Source of the DNA: CAZVGZ01 sp964627605
GTDB taxonomy: Bacteria; Latescibacterota; MWCZ01; CAZVGZ01
Length of the DNA stretch: 64,000 nucleotides
NCBI GenBank assembly: GCA_964627605.1
Contig: CAZVGZ010000002.1
Coordinates: 62,001-126,000 of the forward strand
Direction: 5' to 3'
In this document: positions 8,292-17,503 of the stretch, piece by piece
Layout of the letters: each line of letters begins with the position of its first letter
Position numbering within the stretch: position 1 is the first letter of the stretch
Notes under the pieces: model-generated
Seen by the model: the letters and a program-made list of their open reading frames with translations, nothing else
Database searches by the model: none
Told to the model about the DNA's origin: nothing
Made by a program: the position numbers and the translations under genes

Positions 8292-9095
8292 CTAATTGGT
8301 CTCTTGCGGTGCCGCGAGCTGTTCATCCAACTCACCTATCAGTTCATCGACGTTGCCATGCTCGTCTTCCGGCAGTGTTCCGCGGTCAATGCCTTTGAGT
8401 ATCCCCATCGCCTCTGTCGGTTTTTTCTGGCCCATGAACACCTGGGCACGTACAATCAGCGCACTTTCGGACTGTGTCGTTTCAGGGTACCGATCCCGTA
8501 CCTCATCCACATAAATTAGAGAGGCCTCGTAGTAGTCCATCCGCAGATAGAACCTCGATGTGTCCAAAAGTTTTACTGCCAACTTGCTCCTTAGCGCGAT
8601 GATCCTCTCTCTGGCCTCCTCGGCAAACCGGCCTGAGGGATAGTCCTGGAGGTACTGCCGGTAGTAGAATATCGCGTCGAAAGTGGGCCCTTGGTCCCTG
8701 GCCGAGACTAGCACATCCTCTGCATGGCAGCCAGCTATCTTGAATTTGGCCTCTTCAACGCGGGGACTTAAGGGGAAATCCTCCACAACACGCTGGTACT
8801 CGAACGCAGCGGTGATAAAGTCTTCCTGAGCAAAATAGGCGTCGCCTAACATAAACTGCGCGTCGTCAACCATGTCGCATCCAGGGAAGTTGAGCGTCAC
8901 GGTCTCAAACGCCTCAATTGCGTTCTGAAAGCTCCTCTTCTCAAGCGCTTTCGCCCCTATATCGAAATGATCTTCGCACGAGAACTCCCGTCCGATCTTC
9001 GGGCCACACGCCCACACCATGCAGGCTAAACTTGTCGCGACGATTGTTTTTAATCGATCAGATCGCAAAAATTTTGAGACATCTATTGGCGTCAT
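8292..9095 (-). CDS. bamD: Outer-membrane assembly lipoprotein BamD
   Basis: A 267-residue lipoprotein of the BAM complex that inserts beta-barrel proteins. A hydrophobic leader ends in the lipobox-like VWAC, placing the acylated cysteine at C30. The rest is a run of tetratricopeptide-like repeats: FQNAIEAFETVTLNFP, ITAAFEYQRVVEDFPLSP, AIFYYRQYLQDYPSG and YYEASLIYVDEVRDRYP, the spacing typical of BamD/YfiO/ComL. It follows an outer-membrane barrel gene and a secreted protein on the same strand and precedes nadD by 15 nt. The TPR content alone could fit other lipoproteins, but length, lipobox and repeat phase favour BamD. Confidence 0.87.
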   Translation of the reverse strand: MTPIDVSKFLRSDRLKTIVATSLACMVWACGPKIGREFSCEDHFDIGAKALEKRSFQNAIEAFETVTLNFPGCDMVDDAQFMLGDAYFAQEDFITAAFEYQRVVEDFPLSPRVEEAKFKIAGCHAEDVLVSARDQGPTFDAIFYYRQYLQDYPSGRFAEEARERIIALRSKLAVKLLDTSRFYLRMDYYEASLIYVDEVRDRYPETTQSESALIVRAQVFMGQKKPTEAMGILKGIDRGTLPEDEHGNVDELIGELDEQLAAPQETN

Positions 9096-9134
9096 CAGTT
9101 ATTGGCCCAGACTTCTGTTTTGGACACCCGCTGC

Positions 9135-9764
9135 CTATCGGGTGAAAAAGAGGTAGATCAGCCCGCCCACTGTGCCTGAAACGATAACCGGCTCTATGTA
9201 CGGAGCCCAGTTAGTGGTCGGCAGCACCGGTGCTAGATGGACGACAGGGTCTCCGGCAACATCCGGTACCGTCGATGCCGGGATCACGTCAGCGGCGCGG
9301 CTGTGCGTATCCTCAATCCACTCGGCGGCACCACTCTTGGCATTGAGAGTGAGAGTGAGAGACGCTTCAGCGCTTCGCTCGACAGAACCATCGCCGAGCG
9401 ACCACCCGCCGCTATACGATTCGTAGGCGACCTGCGCTTGACCCAGATTGCATTCAAGCTCACGTATACTGTCTTTCTTGCCATCGCCGCCATGGATCGC
9501 CACCCCTCGTGCAATAAGGTGCTCGGTAAGAACGACCTCACCTAGCCATCCCAACGCATGAGTCTGCGTGGGTATTACGACAGCGACGGTACCTACGCCT
9601 GCTGGCCAGGTCTCAAGCGCCTTTTCAACAGTGGTTGCCAACACACGCCGCATAAGTGCCATGTTTGTGGGCACGTCGGACGCTACGTCGGCCATCGCTG
9701 ATGTGGCCAAAACGCAAAGAGACATCAGCCAAAATCTCAACCCTCGGCAACATCGGTAGATCAT
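9135..9764 (-). CDS. Secreted or membrane-tethered protein of unknown function
   Basis: A 209-residue protein I do not recognise. It has a Sec signal peptide (about 1-25, ending SAMA-DVA), a globular region with a conserved-looking stretch around VVLTEHLIARGVAIHGGD, and a short hydrophobic C-terminus (IVSGTVGGLIYLFFTR) that ends the protein and could anchor it in a membrane. Its ATG overlaps the stop of the upstream barrel gene by 4 bp (ATGA), so the two are translationally coupled. bamD begins 39 nt downstream. This suggests an envelope role tied to the barrel protein, but no enzymatic motif is seen. Confidence 0.7.
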   Translation of the reverse strand: MIYRCCRGLRFWLMSLCVLATSAMADVASDVPTNMALMRRVLATTVEKALETWPAGVGTVAVVIPTQTHALGWLGEVVLTEHLIARGVAIHGGDGKKDSIRELECNLGQAQVAYESYSGGWSLGDGSVERSAEASLTLTLNAKSGAAEWIEDTHSRAADVIPASTVPDVAGDPVVHLAPVLPTTNWAPYIEPVIVSGTVGGLIYLFFTR

Positions 9765-11104
9765 CGTCTTGATCGCCTCTCAAACCACTTGTCCCACCCA
9801 ACAGCCGAAATCACATGGCGAACGACACTCTCTTTCGCGCCTGTGTCGCCCACGCTTCCCCGTGTGCCCCACTCAACAGCCCAATCTATACGCCCGGTAT
9901 CGCCACCAAGCAGGAAACCGGTGCCGAAACTGAAGAAAGTAGCCTCTGGACGGCCACCTCCAACGGTCGCTGCCGTGTAGTGCGACTCGCCTCTGACTCC
10001 AATCCTCACTGGCAGCCGCTGCCACCAAGGAGCCTGATAGTCGTCAGTCCACTGCAACTCAGCACCTAGATTCCAGTTGACAACGTCGTCAAAGGCGTCG
10101 TTTAGGCCGGACCACGCCTGGTATGTCAGGTCCGCCGCTATCCGTTGAACCGGCGTCCTCTGCCACGACAGCCCCACCCCGATCATCCTCGGCAGATCCG
10201 CAGAGCCGTCGGTAGTGTCATTCCAGTCCGGGGCGACCAACTCCGCTTGATGGTCGTTGTGCCGTCCGTCCAACGTGGGAAATCGGACTCCTGAAGAGCT
10301 TATTCTGCGTTCGTCAAGTGCAATTCTAGGCCGAAAGTGCAGCCCCGTCGATAGCTCCTCGTTCACATCGTATATCGCACCCAAAGTCCACTGCAACCCG
10401 TTAAACGAGCGCGAGATGAGGTAGGACGCTTCGAGAATCGGGCTGTTTGTTCTTGTGCGCATCAAACTGTAGTGGGTCCCCTGAGTTATCGGATCGGCGT
10501 CCACACCAAAAAGTGGAGGTATCTTATCCGTCACAACTGGCGAGCCAGCATCAATCCGCCATTCTGTCTCCATTCGTCCGCGAATGAACCCCAGATCAAG
10601 TCCCAACCGCAGCGGCCCTACAGCTCGGCCAACGCCGAACATCCCTTTCCAGAGGCCTCCATCGGCCCATATAGCCTCATTGACGGCAACGCCATCCCGC
10701 GAGCGGTCTGTAGCCCATCTGAACGCCAGATCGCTCACCGGTGCCAAGCCTGCGGTCATCTTCGCGCCGTAAGCCAGCGGAACGATGATGCGCAAGTACC
10801 TGGGCGAATCGTCGTGGAAAGTCTGCTGGAATCCAGAAATATCTTCGACTTCACGTCTCTCAAACGCGCCTACGACACTCCATGTTGTATGTGGATGTCC
10901 AGTGACGGCAGCCGGGTTGCCCAAAACCACGTTGTCATCATCCACCACGGCGAAGTTTGCGCCGCCCATGCCCAGAGCGCGGGCGTCCACTACTGACGCC
11001 CAGTAACCCAAAGTCGCGGTGCCGAACGAGAACATCGAGTCCGCTTTCGTCACGGAAGCGGACACCACCGCCAAGACCGCCGCCAATAACCATCGACCAC
11101 TCAC
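9761..11104 (-). CDS. Outer-membrane beta-barrel protein, PorV/FadL-like
   Basis: A 447-residue protein with a signal peptide (about 1-21) followed by DARALGMGGANFAVVDDDNVVLGNPAAV. That pattern of a Gly-Met-Gly-Gly-Ala motif, an acidic stretch and Asn-Pro-Ala is typical of PorV/PorQ and FadL-type barrels. Alternating aromatic and polar strands continue to the end. PorV-type proteins in the FCB group act as outer-membrane shuttles for secreted proteins; FadL types transport hydrophobic compounds. The start is GTG 11104, which overlaps the stop of the upstream lipoprotein (GTGA). Its own stop overlaps the next start. The trio plus bamD looks like one outer-membrane operon. The specific function is not decidable. 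Confidence 0.78.
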   Translation of the reverse strand: MSGRWLLAAVLAVVSASVTKADSMFSFGTATLGYWASVVDARALGMGGANFAVVDDDNVVLGNPAAVTGHPHTTWSVVGAFERREVEDISGFQQTFHDDSPRYLRIIVPLAYGAKMTAGLAPVSDLAFRWATDRSRDGVAVNEAIWADGGLWKGMFGVGRAVGPLRLGLDLGFIRGRMETEWRIDAGSPVVTDKIPPLFGVDADPITQGTHYSLMRTRTNSPILEASYLISRSFNGLQWTLGAIYDVNEELSTGLHFRPRIALDERRISSSGVRFPTLDGRHNDHQAELVAPDWNDTTDGSADLPRMIGVGLSWQRTPVQRIAADLTYQAWSGLNDAFDDVVNWNLGAELQWTDDYQAPWWQRLPVRIGVRGESHYTAATVGGGRPEATFFSFGTGFLLGGDTGRIDWAVEWGTRGSVGDTGAKESVVRHVISAVGWDKWFERRSRR

Positions 11105-12519
11105 GGCAACCTCCCGTTCGCTGGTTTGGCGAAGTCAGGGGGACGGCTTGAGATAAGTAAAAGCCTCATTCCCACTATCTGTGCAGACTCCACTCCCCAA
11201 ACCTCCTGCGCCATCCGTAGCACCAGGCCGTGGTTGGTGTCTGGCATACGCAACCACCTATTTAGCTGGTCTACCAAGGCAAAGCGTCTGGTGGTTCGCT
11301 CGCTGGAGTTAAGCTCGTTGGCGGGAAATGACAGAAACCTGGTAATCGGCCCCTGGCTGTCCAAACCGGCAGAGTCCGAGTCAAAATCGTCAGCCAATAC
11401 TTCTGCGACCAGTTGCGATTGATCCAGTCCGTAGCTGGTCCCACCACCATCAATCTCACTATTCAACTCCACTTCCAGGACAGCATCGTGGACCACCACG
11501 CTCGAATCCATCACCTCGCCGTCTTTAATAACCCACAACGTATCGATTCCATCTATCGCTCCCGGAATCGTGAGTCCGTCGAAGCGCACAAAAGTGCGTA
11601 TGGTGCGCCCCCGGGCGACCATAAATCGATCCGGCCCAAATGTCGGTGGCGCTCCGGTGCTGGTCAGCAGATAGGTATCGCTACTGGCAAGCAGCGTGTC
11701 GGTGACTGTTGTGTCCACCGCAGCGACTGTTTCGCCGATGTTGTTGACGTGGCTGACTGTTGCGGAGTAGGTAACAACGAGCCGTGGCTCCAGGCCAGCA
11801 GCTCCAGCATCGAAATTTTGCAGCCCTGTTCCCACCAGCCGAACCATGCTCTCATCTGCGGTTGGTGCGCTGAGCATTATCGACACGCCGGACTCGAGAA
11901 TCGGGTAGTCGTCGGCCAGCGCCGCACCGGGCAGATTGACGGAAGTCTGACCGTCGGATATCACACTGACGCCATCAAAAAGTGACAGCAGCGGCACCGC
12001 TAGGAGCACCGTATCGTCGTCAGTCCAGGAGTCGGGGTCTATTATCGCGCCGTTAATCAGAAGCGGCGTTGACGTAGCCACAGCGCCAAGTTGAAAGGAG
12101 GTGATGATCGTTCTTAAGATCAGCCGAGCGGGCTGAGTCGTATCGAGCGACACAGGCACGATGTAGGCGGTGTCGGTAATGGCGATTCCGCCCTTTTCCC
12201 CGGCATCGCGAACTCGCAGAATGATTCCATCGGCGAACACCTCTCCAACCGCTGGAAACCTGACCACCATATCAGCGCGCAACCCGTTGGCTTCGCCCAC
12301 GAGCAAGACAGGAGGGGTCGTCCGCACCGAGTCCTGAAGTGAATACGAAATGGCGGTGATGGCGTCACTACCGGACAGACTCAGAGCGACGGTATCGCGC
12401 TTGGTCCATCCTCCACCGATGGTGTCCACCAGCTCGCTTCCTATGGGGGTCTGGCTTTTGCCGCCGCATCCGTTGGCAAGTGCCAAAGCGACCAGTGCGG
12501 CCCACCACCCATACGACAT
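11101..12519 (-). CDS. Large predicted lipoprotein of unknown function
   Basis: The open frame extends to 12621, but ATG 12519 gives a proper lipoprotein leader, MSYGWWAALVALALANGCG, with the lipidated cysteine about residue 18, and GAACGGAAA lies upstream. That makes 472 residues. The mature part is rich in Thr, Ser, Asp and beta-forming residues and shows partly repeated blocks (for example GADMVV/VRFPAVGEVFADG and TFVRFDGLTIPG), like surface-exposed beta-sandwich domains. No known domain was recognised. It is first in an operon with the PorV-like barrel and the tethered protein, joined by GTGA and ATGA overlaps, so it may be a surface partner of the barrel. Confidence 0.75.
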   Translation of the reverse strand: MSYGWWAALVALALANGCGGKSQTPIGSELVDTIGGGWTKRDTVALSLSGSDAITAISYSLQDSVRTTPPVLLVGEANGLRADMVVRFPAVGEVFADGIILRVRDAGEKGGIAITDTAYIVPVSLDTTQPARLILRTIITSFQLGAVATSTPLLINGAIIDPDSWTDDDTVLLAVPLLSLFDGVSVISDGQTSVNLPGAALADDYPILESGVSIMLSAPTADESMVRLVGTGLQNFDAGAAGLEPRLVVTYSATVSHVNNIGETVAAVDTTVTDTLLASSDTYLLTSTGAPPTFGPDRFMVARGRTIRTFVRFDGLTIPGAIDGIDTLWVIKDGEVMDSSVVVHDAVLEVELNSEIDGGGTSYGLDQSQLVAEVLADDFDSDSAGLDSQGPITRFLSFPANELNSSERTTRRFALVDQLNRWLRMPDTNHGLVLRMAQEVWGVESAQIVGMRLLLISSRPPDFAKPANGRLP

Positions 12520-12814
12520 GATATTTCCGTTCAGCGAACTCACTTTTAGCGTATTCTCCTCTAAGCGCTGGTGCCAGCGACAAAAAAAATGTATTGGACA
12601 GACAACATAAAATACGCCCAACTCTTCTCAGGCGGCAACCGATCACAGGTCTCATGCTGGATCGCACCATCATACCCGCCGATAGCTTCGGATGTTCCAA
12701 CCAGCCCAAAAATCGCCAGACGCTTGGTCAGACACCAGCCAACCACGTATTTTGGTGGCGGGAGCATGACAGAAACCAATACCTTCCCAGCTCCTAAAAA
12801 AAGGAGGGCGAGAG

Positions 12815-13357
12815 TTGCAGCAGATCGTCATTGAAGGGTTCGGTGGCCAGGGAAGCGAGACCGCTGGTGAGATGATGGTCTTGACCCTGTTTCGCCAAGG
12901 CCAGGTTGTCCAGGGGCTACCTATATACAGCCCGGAGCAGATGGGCGGCAATATCATATACGTTGTCAGGACTGACGCTGACGGCGACCGCAGTGTGCCG
13001 ATGCGCAACCGTAATGCGCTCGTTCTGATGCACGCCGATCTGGCTACCGCCCAAGCTGCTAGCAGCCTTTCTACTGACGGACTACTGCTGTTAAACACCG
13101 CAGCCCCTCCCTCATCTTTCCATCATCTTCACCACCGCGTCGCTACAGTCGATGGCAACCAGCTAGCTAGAGAGGCGACGCTAGTCCGCGCCAATATTCC
13201 GATGGTCAGCACGGTTATGTTGGGCGCTCTGGCGAGGGTTACTGAATATATGGCGATCGAAACACTCACCGATATCATCAAACAGACCGTGCCCCGCAAG
13301 CTTGACGAAAACCTTTGGGTGGTCAAAGCCGGGTACGACCAGGTGGTCCTGTCATGA
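12815..13357 (+). CDS. 2-oxoacid:acceptor oxidoreductase, gamma subunit
   Basis: A 180-residue protein matching the gamma (domain III) subunit of pyruvate/2-oxoacid:ferredoxin oxidoreductases, with the N-terminal IVIEGFGGQGSETAGEMM glycine-rich motif and EQMGG region. The start is TTG 12815 behind AAGGAGGGCG. It overlaps the next gene by ATGA. In this family the gamma subunit binds near CoA and assembles with alpha, beta and delta subunits; here it heads an operon with a fused delta-like subunit and an alpha subunit but no beta. It is transcribed divergently from the lipoprotein operon, with about 295 bp between. Confidence 0.87.
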   Translation: MQQIVIEGFGGQGSETAGEMMVLTLFRQGQVVQGLPIYSPEQMGGNIIYVVRTDADGDRSVPMRNRNALVLMHADLATAQAASSLSTDGLLLLNTAAPPSSFHHLHHRVATVDGNQLAREATLVRANIPMVSTVMLGALARVTEYMAIETLTDIIKQTVPRKLDENLWVVKAGYDQVVLS

Positions 13358-15150
13358 TTGAGACCCGTGCGCACACGGTGGGTCCGGCTTGGCAGAAAGA
13401 GACCGGTTGGATTCGCACGGTTGGACCGATATACGATTTTGCCCAAAAAAGCGCACCGTGCAGGCAGAGCTGTCCAGCCGGGCACGACATCTCGTGGGCG
13501 CTCAACCTAGTCAGAAACGAAGATTTCAAAGGCGCGCTGGCGCTTTTCAGGGAAGACAGCCCGTTTCCGTCGATTACAGGGCGTGTCTGCTACCATCCCT
13601 GCGAATCGAAGTGCAACCGGGGTGACCACGATCAGCCTCTAGCGATCAACGCACTTGAACGAGCGATGTCTCACTACGCAGACGCCCCCGCCATTCCCCA
13701 GAACCCCACCCACTCAGAAACGGTGGCCGTCGTTGGCAGCGGACCAGCTGGACTGACTGCGGCTTACCATCTGGTTCTATTGGGGTACCCGGTCACGGTG
13801 ATCGAAAAACATCCGAAGCTAGGTGGTGCGCTGCGCTACGGAATCCCGGAATACAGGCTTCCTTCCGAGATTCTCGACCAAGAAATCGGTCGGCTCACGA
13901 CATTGGGTGTGCAGTTTCAGCCCGATACGAACATAGGTGTCGATCTGGCTTGGACAGAGCTGAGAGGCGACTACGACGCCGTATTTCTGGGCATCGGTCT
14001 TAGTCAGGGAACGGCTCTACGTACGCCGGGCATAGAAAGTGTCACAGCAAGATCGGGATTGGAGTTTCTCCACGAAGTCAACAGAGTAGAGATCAGCCAA
14101 CTCGACGGGGAAGTGTTGGTCATTGGTAGCGGCGACGTTGCGATGGACGTCGCCAGGTCGGCGCGTCGTTTGGGAGCGTTAGGAGTTCATGTCGCTAGCC
14201 TCGAAAAAAGAAGCGAAATGACCTGCCATCCCGCAGAGCTGTCTGAGGCGTTGGAAGAAGGTGTCCGACTTCACGACGAATGGTCGGCCACCCATATCGC
14301 ACCAACCGATGACGGCCGAATTCGCGTCGAGTTCGCCAACGTCACCGCAATTAAAGACGGGTTTGTTCCTGTCGTCGGCGACCAGACGATGGAGATGGTG
14401 GTTGATCACTTTCTTTACGCCATCGGACAAACGCCCGTGGCGGAATTTCTACCTGAAGAGATTTTTGGGCCCGATGGCCGTGTGGCGGTGGATGCAGCGG
14501 GACGCACCGCAGTTGATGGGGTATTCGCCGGTGGCGATATCGCTGGCTCCTACAACGTCGTGCAGGCCATAGGAGCCGGAAAGAAGGCAGCGGTGGGAAT
14601 TGATTGTCATCTTCGGGGCTATGACCCCGAACCCCTGCTTGCCCAGTCTACTGTGGGCGGTCGAGGCGCGATCTCAATGCGACGCTATCGGCAGGTGTTG
14701 GCCCAGATGGACGACAGCGACGACGGCTCGGATGACGGCGTTAAATCTGATCCCATCTCCAAAGAGCGGACCAGGCTCACCGGCTCTGATGGAGCTGTCG
14801 ACGTGATCCCATTCGCCAATATCAATCTGGACTATTTCCCTCAAGTCAAGCGGACAAGCAGCTCTAACCTGCGCCCAGAGAGACGGCGCGGGTTCGAAGA
14901 GGTGAAACATGTTTTCGATCGGCAGACAGCGATAGCCGAAGCGTCGCGCTGTTTTCATTGTGGCGAATGCACGATGTGTGGAAATTGTTTTGATTTCTGC
15001 CCTGATTCGGCTGTAGTCCAGAAGGGCGACCAAGGCTTTTTTGTTATTGACTCCGCACACTGCAAAGGTTGTGGCACCTGCGTTACCGAGTGTCCCAGGT
15101 CAGCGATGAGCATGGTTCCTGAACAGGAGTTCGCAAAGTGGACCAGATAA
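13354..15150 (+). CDS. GltD-like FAD/NAD(P) oxidoreductase fused to a 2x[4Fe-4S] ferredoxin domain
   Basis: A 598-residue protein counted from ATG 13354, which overlaps the upstream stop as ATGA. The N-terminal iron-sulfur segment has C36, C40, C79, C83 and C87. A Rossmann FAD site follows (VVGSGPAG, about 127-133), then a second nucleotide site (VIGSGDVAMDVARSARR) and the closing GGDIAGSYNVVQAIGAGK typical of glutamate synthase small-subunit-like flavoproteins. The C-terminus (530-598) has cysteines 533, 536, 539, 542, 545, 549, 570, 573, 576 and 580, enough for two [4Fe-4S] clusters as in the delta subunit of 2-oxoacid oxidoreductases. It probably links NAD(P)H to the oxidoreductase core. 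A similar GltD-delta fusion occurs in known Por/Vor operons. Confidence 0.88.
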   Translation: MIETRAHTVGPAWQKETGWIRTVGPIYDFAQKSAPCRQSCPAGHDISWALNLVRNEDFKGALALFREDSPFPSITGRVCYHPCESKCNRGDHDQPLAINALERAMSHYADAPAIPQNPTHSETVAVVGSGPAGLTAAYHLVLLGYPVTVIEKHPKLGGALRYGIPEYRLPSEILDQEIGRLTTLGVQFQPDTNIGVDLAWTELRGDYDAVFLGIGLSQGTALRTPGIESVTARSGLEFLHEVNRVEISQLDGEVLVIGSGDVAMDVARSARRLGALGVHVASLEKRSEMTCHPAELSEALEEGVRLHDEWSATHIAPTDDGRIRVEFANVTAIKDGFVPVVGDQTMEMVVDHFLYAIGQTPVAEFLPEEIFGPDGRVAVDAAGRTAVDGVFAGGDIAGSYNVVQAIGAGKKAAVGIDCHLRGYDPEPLLAQSTVGGRGAISMRRYRQVLAQMDDSDDGSDDGVKSDPISKERTRLTGSDGAVDVIPFANINLDYFPQVKRTSSSNLRPERRRGFEEVKHVFDRQTAIAEASRCFHCGECTMCGNCFDFCPDSAVVQKGDQGFFVIDSAHCKGCGTCVTECPRSAMSMVPEQEFAKWTR

Positions 15151-16328
15151 TGAACGGGTCTGAGGCGATGGCCCGCGCCGCAGAACTCTCAGGCGTCAAA
15201 GCCGCGCCTATTTTCCCAATCACCCCGCAGACCACGGTCATTGAGGAGTTGAGCAAAGGCGGCAAGGTTGAGACGTTTAGAGGCAATTCTGAATATCAAG
15301 TGATGTCGCTGGCGTCAGGGATGGCATGGGCTGGTACGCGCGTCTTTGCCGTGACCTCCAGCCAGGGCCTGATAATCATGGGCGAACTGATGTGGGAGAC
15401 CGTCGGCAACAGGCTTCCCATTGTGATGGGTATTTTTGGTCGCGCTCTCAAAGGGCCGGGTTGGGCGTTGGGGCCACAACAGAACGACAGCCTGATGATG
15501 CGCGACACCGGATGGCTGATTTTCTATCTGGAAACTGCTCAGGAGATACTGGACTTTATAATTATCGCCTACAAAATAGCCGAACAGATTCGCCTGCCTG
15601 TGATGGTGTGTGGCGACGGTTTTTTTCTATCGCACACCAAAGAGGTGATCAGCGTCCCCGACGAAACCCTCGTAACCGGGTTTCTGCCGGAATCGCCTCC
15701 CACCGAGGGGCTTCCAGACGTTGATGCGCCTGTCACCTATGCACCGTTGGTCACTCCCTCAGAATATTCCAATTTCTACCAGGGCATCCACAACCTCATT
15801 GACAGTCTACCTGAAGGCCAACTAGAGCCGATATTTGACGAGTTTGAGGAGCGGTTTGGGCGGCGTTACAGACTGGTGGAAACGTTCGGCGCCGATGACG
15901 CTGAGATTGTCATAGTGGCAACATCGGCGATAGTGGGCACAGTGCGCGCATTTTTGAATAACAACTGCGACAAATACCCCCATGTGCGGTTGGTAAAACT
16001 CCGCAGTTTGAGACCGTTTCCAGTGGCTGAATTGGTCGAGGCGATTGGCGACGCGTCCAAAATTGTGGTGATAGACCGCAACCTCTCGCCTGGCGAAGGA
16101 GGAATCTTCGCATCGGAGACAATGGGAGCGATCCACCGGGCTGGAGTGTCGAACATCCCAGCGATCTACAGCGTGGTAGCCGGACTGGGCGGCGAACCGT
16201 TCACCGCCGAAGAGGTCAAAGAGGTTATAGAGATAGCAGAGACCACCGATAGACCAGAGAAGGTATATTTCATCCACCAGGCCACCCGGCAAGAAGCGGA
16301 CTCAGAGGTGGTCCAACAGTCAACGTGA
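15138..16328 (+). CDS. 2-oxoacid:acceptor oxidoreductase, alpha subunit
   Basis: A 396-residue PorA/VorA/KorA-type alpha subunit. Visible marks are the N-terminal NGSEAMARAAELSGVKAAPIFPITPQT, the EYQVMSLASGMAWAGTRVFAVTSSQG block and the C-terminal transketolase-like domain with VVIDRNLSPGEGG. GTG 15138 is preferred because AGGAG lies 8 nt upstream; an alternative ATG at 15150 overlaps the previous stop. Alpha subunits form the active site together with a TPP-binding beta subunit. The gene after it is a rhodanese, not a beta subunit, and none is found elsewhere in the window. Either beta is encoded elsewhere or the complex has a different role. Confidence 0.9.
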   Translation: MDQIMNGSEAMARAAELSGVKAAPIFPITPQTTVIEELSKGGKVETFRGNSEYQVMSLASGMAWAGTRVFAVTSSQGLIIMGELMWETVGNRLPIVMGIFGRALKGPGWALGPQQNDSLMMRDTGWLIFYLETAQEILDFIIIAYKIAEQIRLPVMVCGDGFFLSHTKEVISVPDETLVTGFLPESPPTEGLPDVDAPVTYAPLVTPSEYSNFYQGIHNLIDSLPEGQLEPIFDEFEERFGRRYRLVETFGADDAEIVIVATSAIVGTVRAFLNNNCDKYPHVRLVKLRSLRPFPVAELVEAIGDASKIVVIDRNLSPGEGGIFASETMGAIHRAGVSNIPAIYSVVAGLGGEPFTAEEVKEVIEIAETTDRPEKVYFIHQATRQEADSEVVQQST

Positions 16329-16346
16329 CCTACCGAAAGTTCCAAT

Positions 16347-16715
16347 ATGTCCCATTCCGAACGTTTCTCAAAAATAGTTGATGCCTCAAGGGCGCGCATT
16401 AAAGAAGTCAATGTGCAGGATGTCAAGCAGATGCAGGACGAAGGAGCCTCTTTCGCCTTGGTTGACACCCGCGAGCAGTCCGAGTGGGCGCAAGCCCGCA
16501 TCCCCGGTGCCATCTATTTGGGCAAAGGCGTCATTGAACGCGACGTCGAAGCGTCCATACCCGACCTCAATGCCGAAATCATACTCTACTGCGGCGGGGG
16601 ATTTCGCTCAGCCCTAGCAGCAGACGCGCTCCAACAGATGGGCTACACCAACGTCGCCTCAATGGACGGCGGCATACGCGACTGGTCGCAATCGGGCTAT
16701 CCGCTGGAGAGGTAG
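16347..16715 (+). CDS. Rhodanese-like sulfurtransferase domain protein
   Basis: A 122-residue single-domain rhodanese. The active-site loop is YCGGGFRS with the sulfur-accepting C82, and VDTREQSEWAQARIPGA is the conserved CH2A-type block. There is no signal peptide, so it is cytoplasmic. It starts 18 nt after the alpha subunit stop and seems to be part of that operon, occupying the place where the beta subunit gene normally lies. Single-domain rhodaneses carry persulfide sulfur to partner proteins; delivery to or from the oxidoreductase is only a guess. A T8 run 26 nt after the stop (16742-16749) may help to end the transcript. Confidence 0.9.
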   Translation: MSHSERFSKIVDASRARIKEVNVQDVKQMQDEGASFALVDTREQSEWAQARIPGAIYLGKGVIERDVEASIPDLNAEIILYCGGGFRSALAADALQQMGYTNVASMDGGIRDWSQSGYPLER

Positions 16716-16833
16716 TTCGTCGGCACAGTTCTGAGTCGAAACTTTTTTTTCGTCCTGCAACATCAGATGAGCATTGCTGACAGTCCGGCTGCTCGATTTT
16801 CTACCGCAGTGGCACCACACCTGAGGAGCCATC

Positions 16834-17503
16834 ATGGCATGCACAGCTTCACTTGTGTTGTCAGTGTTCTTGGTCGCTGGATGCGGTGGGCTGCTGGATG
16901 GCGAAGATATCGTATCTGCCACTCACATAGGGAGTTGGGTAAATCAAATCCCGTCAGGACCCTACTATTATCGAAACACTTATCACTTTGGAGAGAACGT
17001 ATCGCAGCGACGGTTTATTCTCGGAGTCGCATACAATAAGTGGCCTCAGCACTTCTGCCCGATATTTAACCAGCGGGCAGTACACAACCGACGGAGATTT
17101 CTTTAGAGTTGACGGTTCTTCAGAAAGCCTGTGGTCCAGAGACGAGCAACAAGATCGAGTGCAGCAGTGGGAAGGGTATTACTGGGAGTTCTTGGTTGTG
17201 AGCGGTGACACTCTTTGGTCATATCCGGCCTATGAGTTCGTCCATGAGAGCGGATTTAAGAGTTCATCGAGGACGTGTACAATCGGAAACGGTTGCATTC
17301 AGCGCTGGGCTATCGAAGTCCAGAGCAGTTCGAATAGAGCATCACACAAACTCAGGACAGCCTGCACCACTCATACCAAATCTGTCCAGCTCGAAGGGTG
17401 CACTCCACCCACATCGAGTAACCTTACTGTGACACTACTTCGGTCCAATATCCAACGAAGGATTTCCACATGTCCTTGCCCGACGCTGCAACCGAACGTA
17501 TAG
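16834..17503 (+). pseudogene. Frameshifted small lipoprotein gene
   Basis: ATG 16834 has GAGGAG upstream and opens a classic lipoprotein leader, MACTASLVLSVFLVAGCGG, followed by a domain beginning SATHIGSWVNQIPSGPYYYR. Around 16985-17000 this frame becomes meaningless, while the +1 frame takes up a consistent continuation, TYRSDGLFSESHT and YLTSGQYTTDGDFFRVDG. The two pieces together resemble a lipocalin-like small lipoprotein with a GTWV-type start. The second frame runs to 17503, overlapping the GH99-like start at 17470, and looks poor after about 17290. Either a real pseudogene or a one-base assembly error; read data would decide. Confidence 0.6.

Noticed and set aside
14941..15150. Separate ferredoxin gene
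   Set aside because: The two-cluster ferredoxin segment is in frame with the GltD-like domain and has no start of its own, so it is a fused domain.
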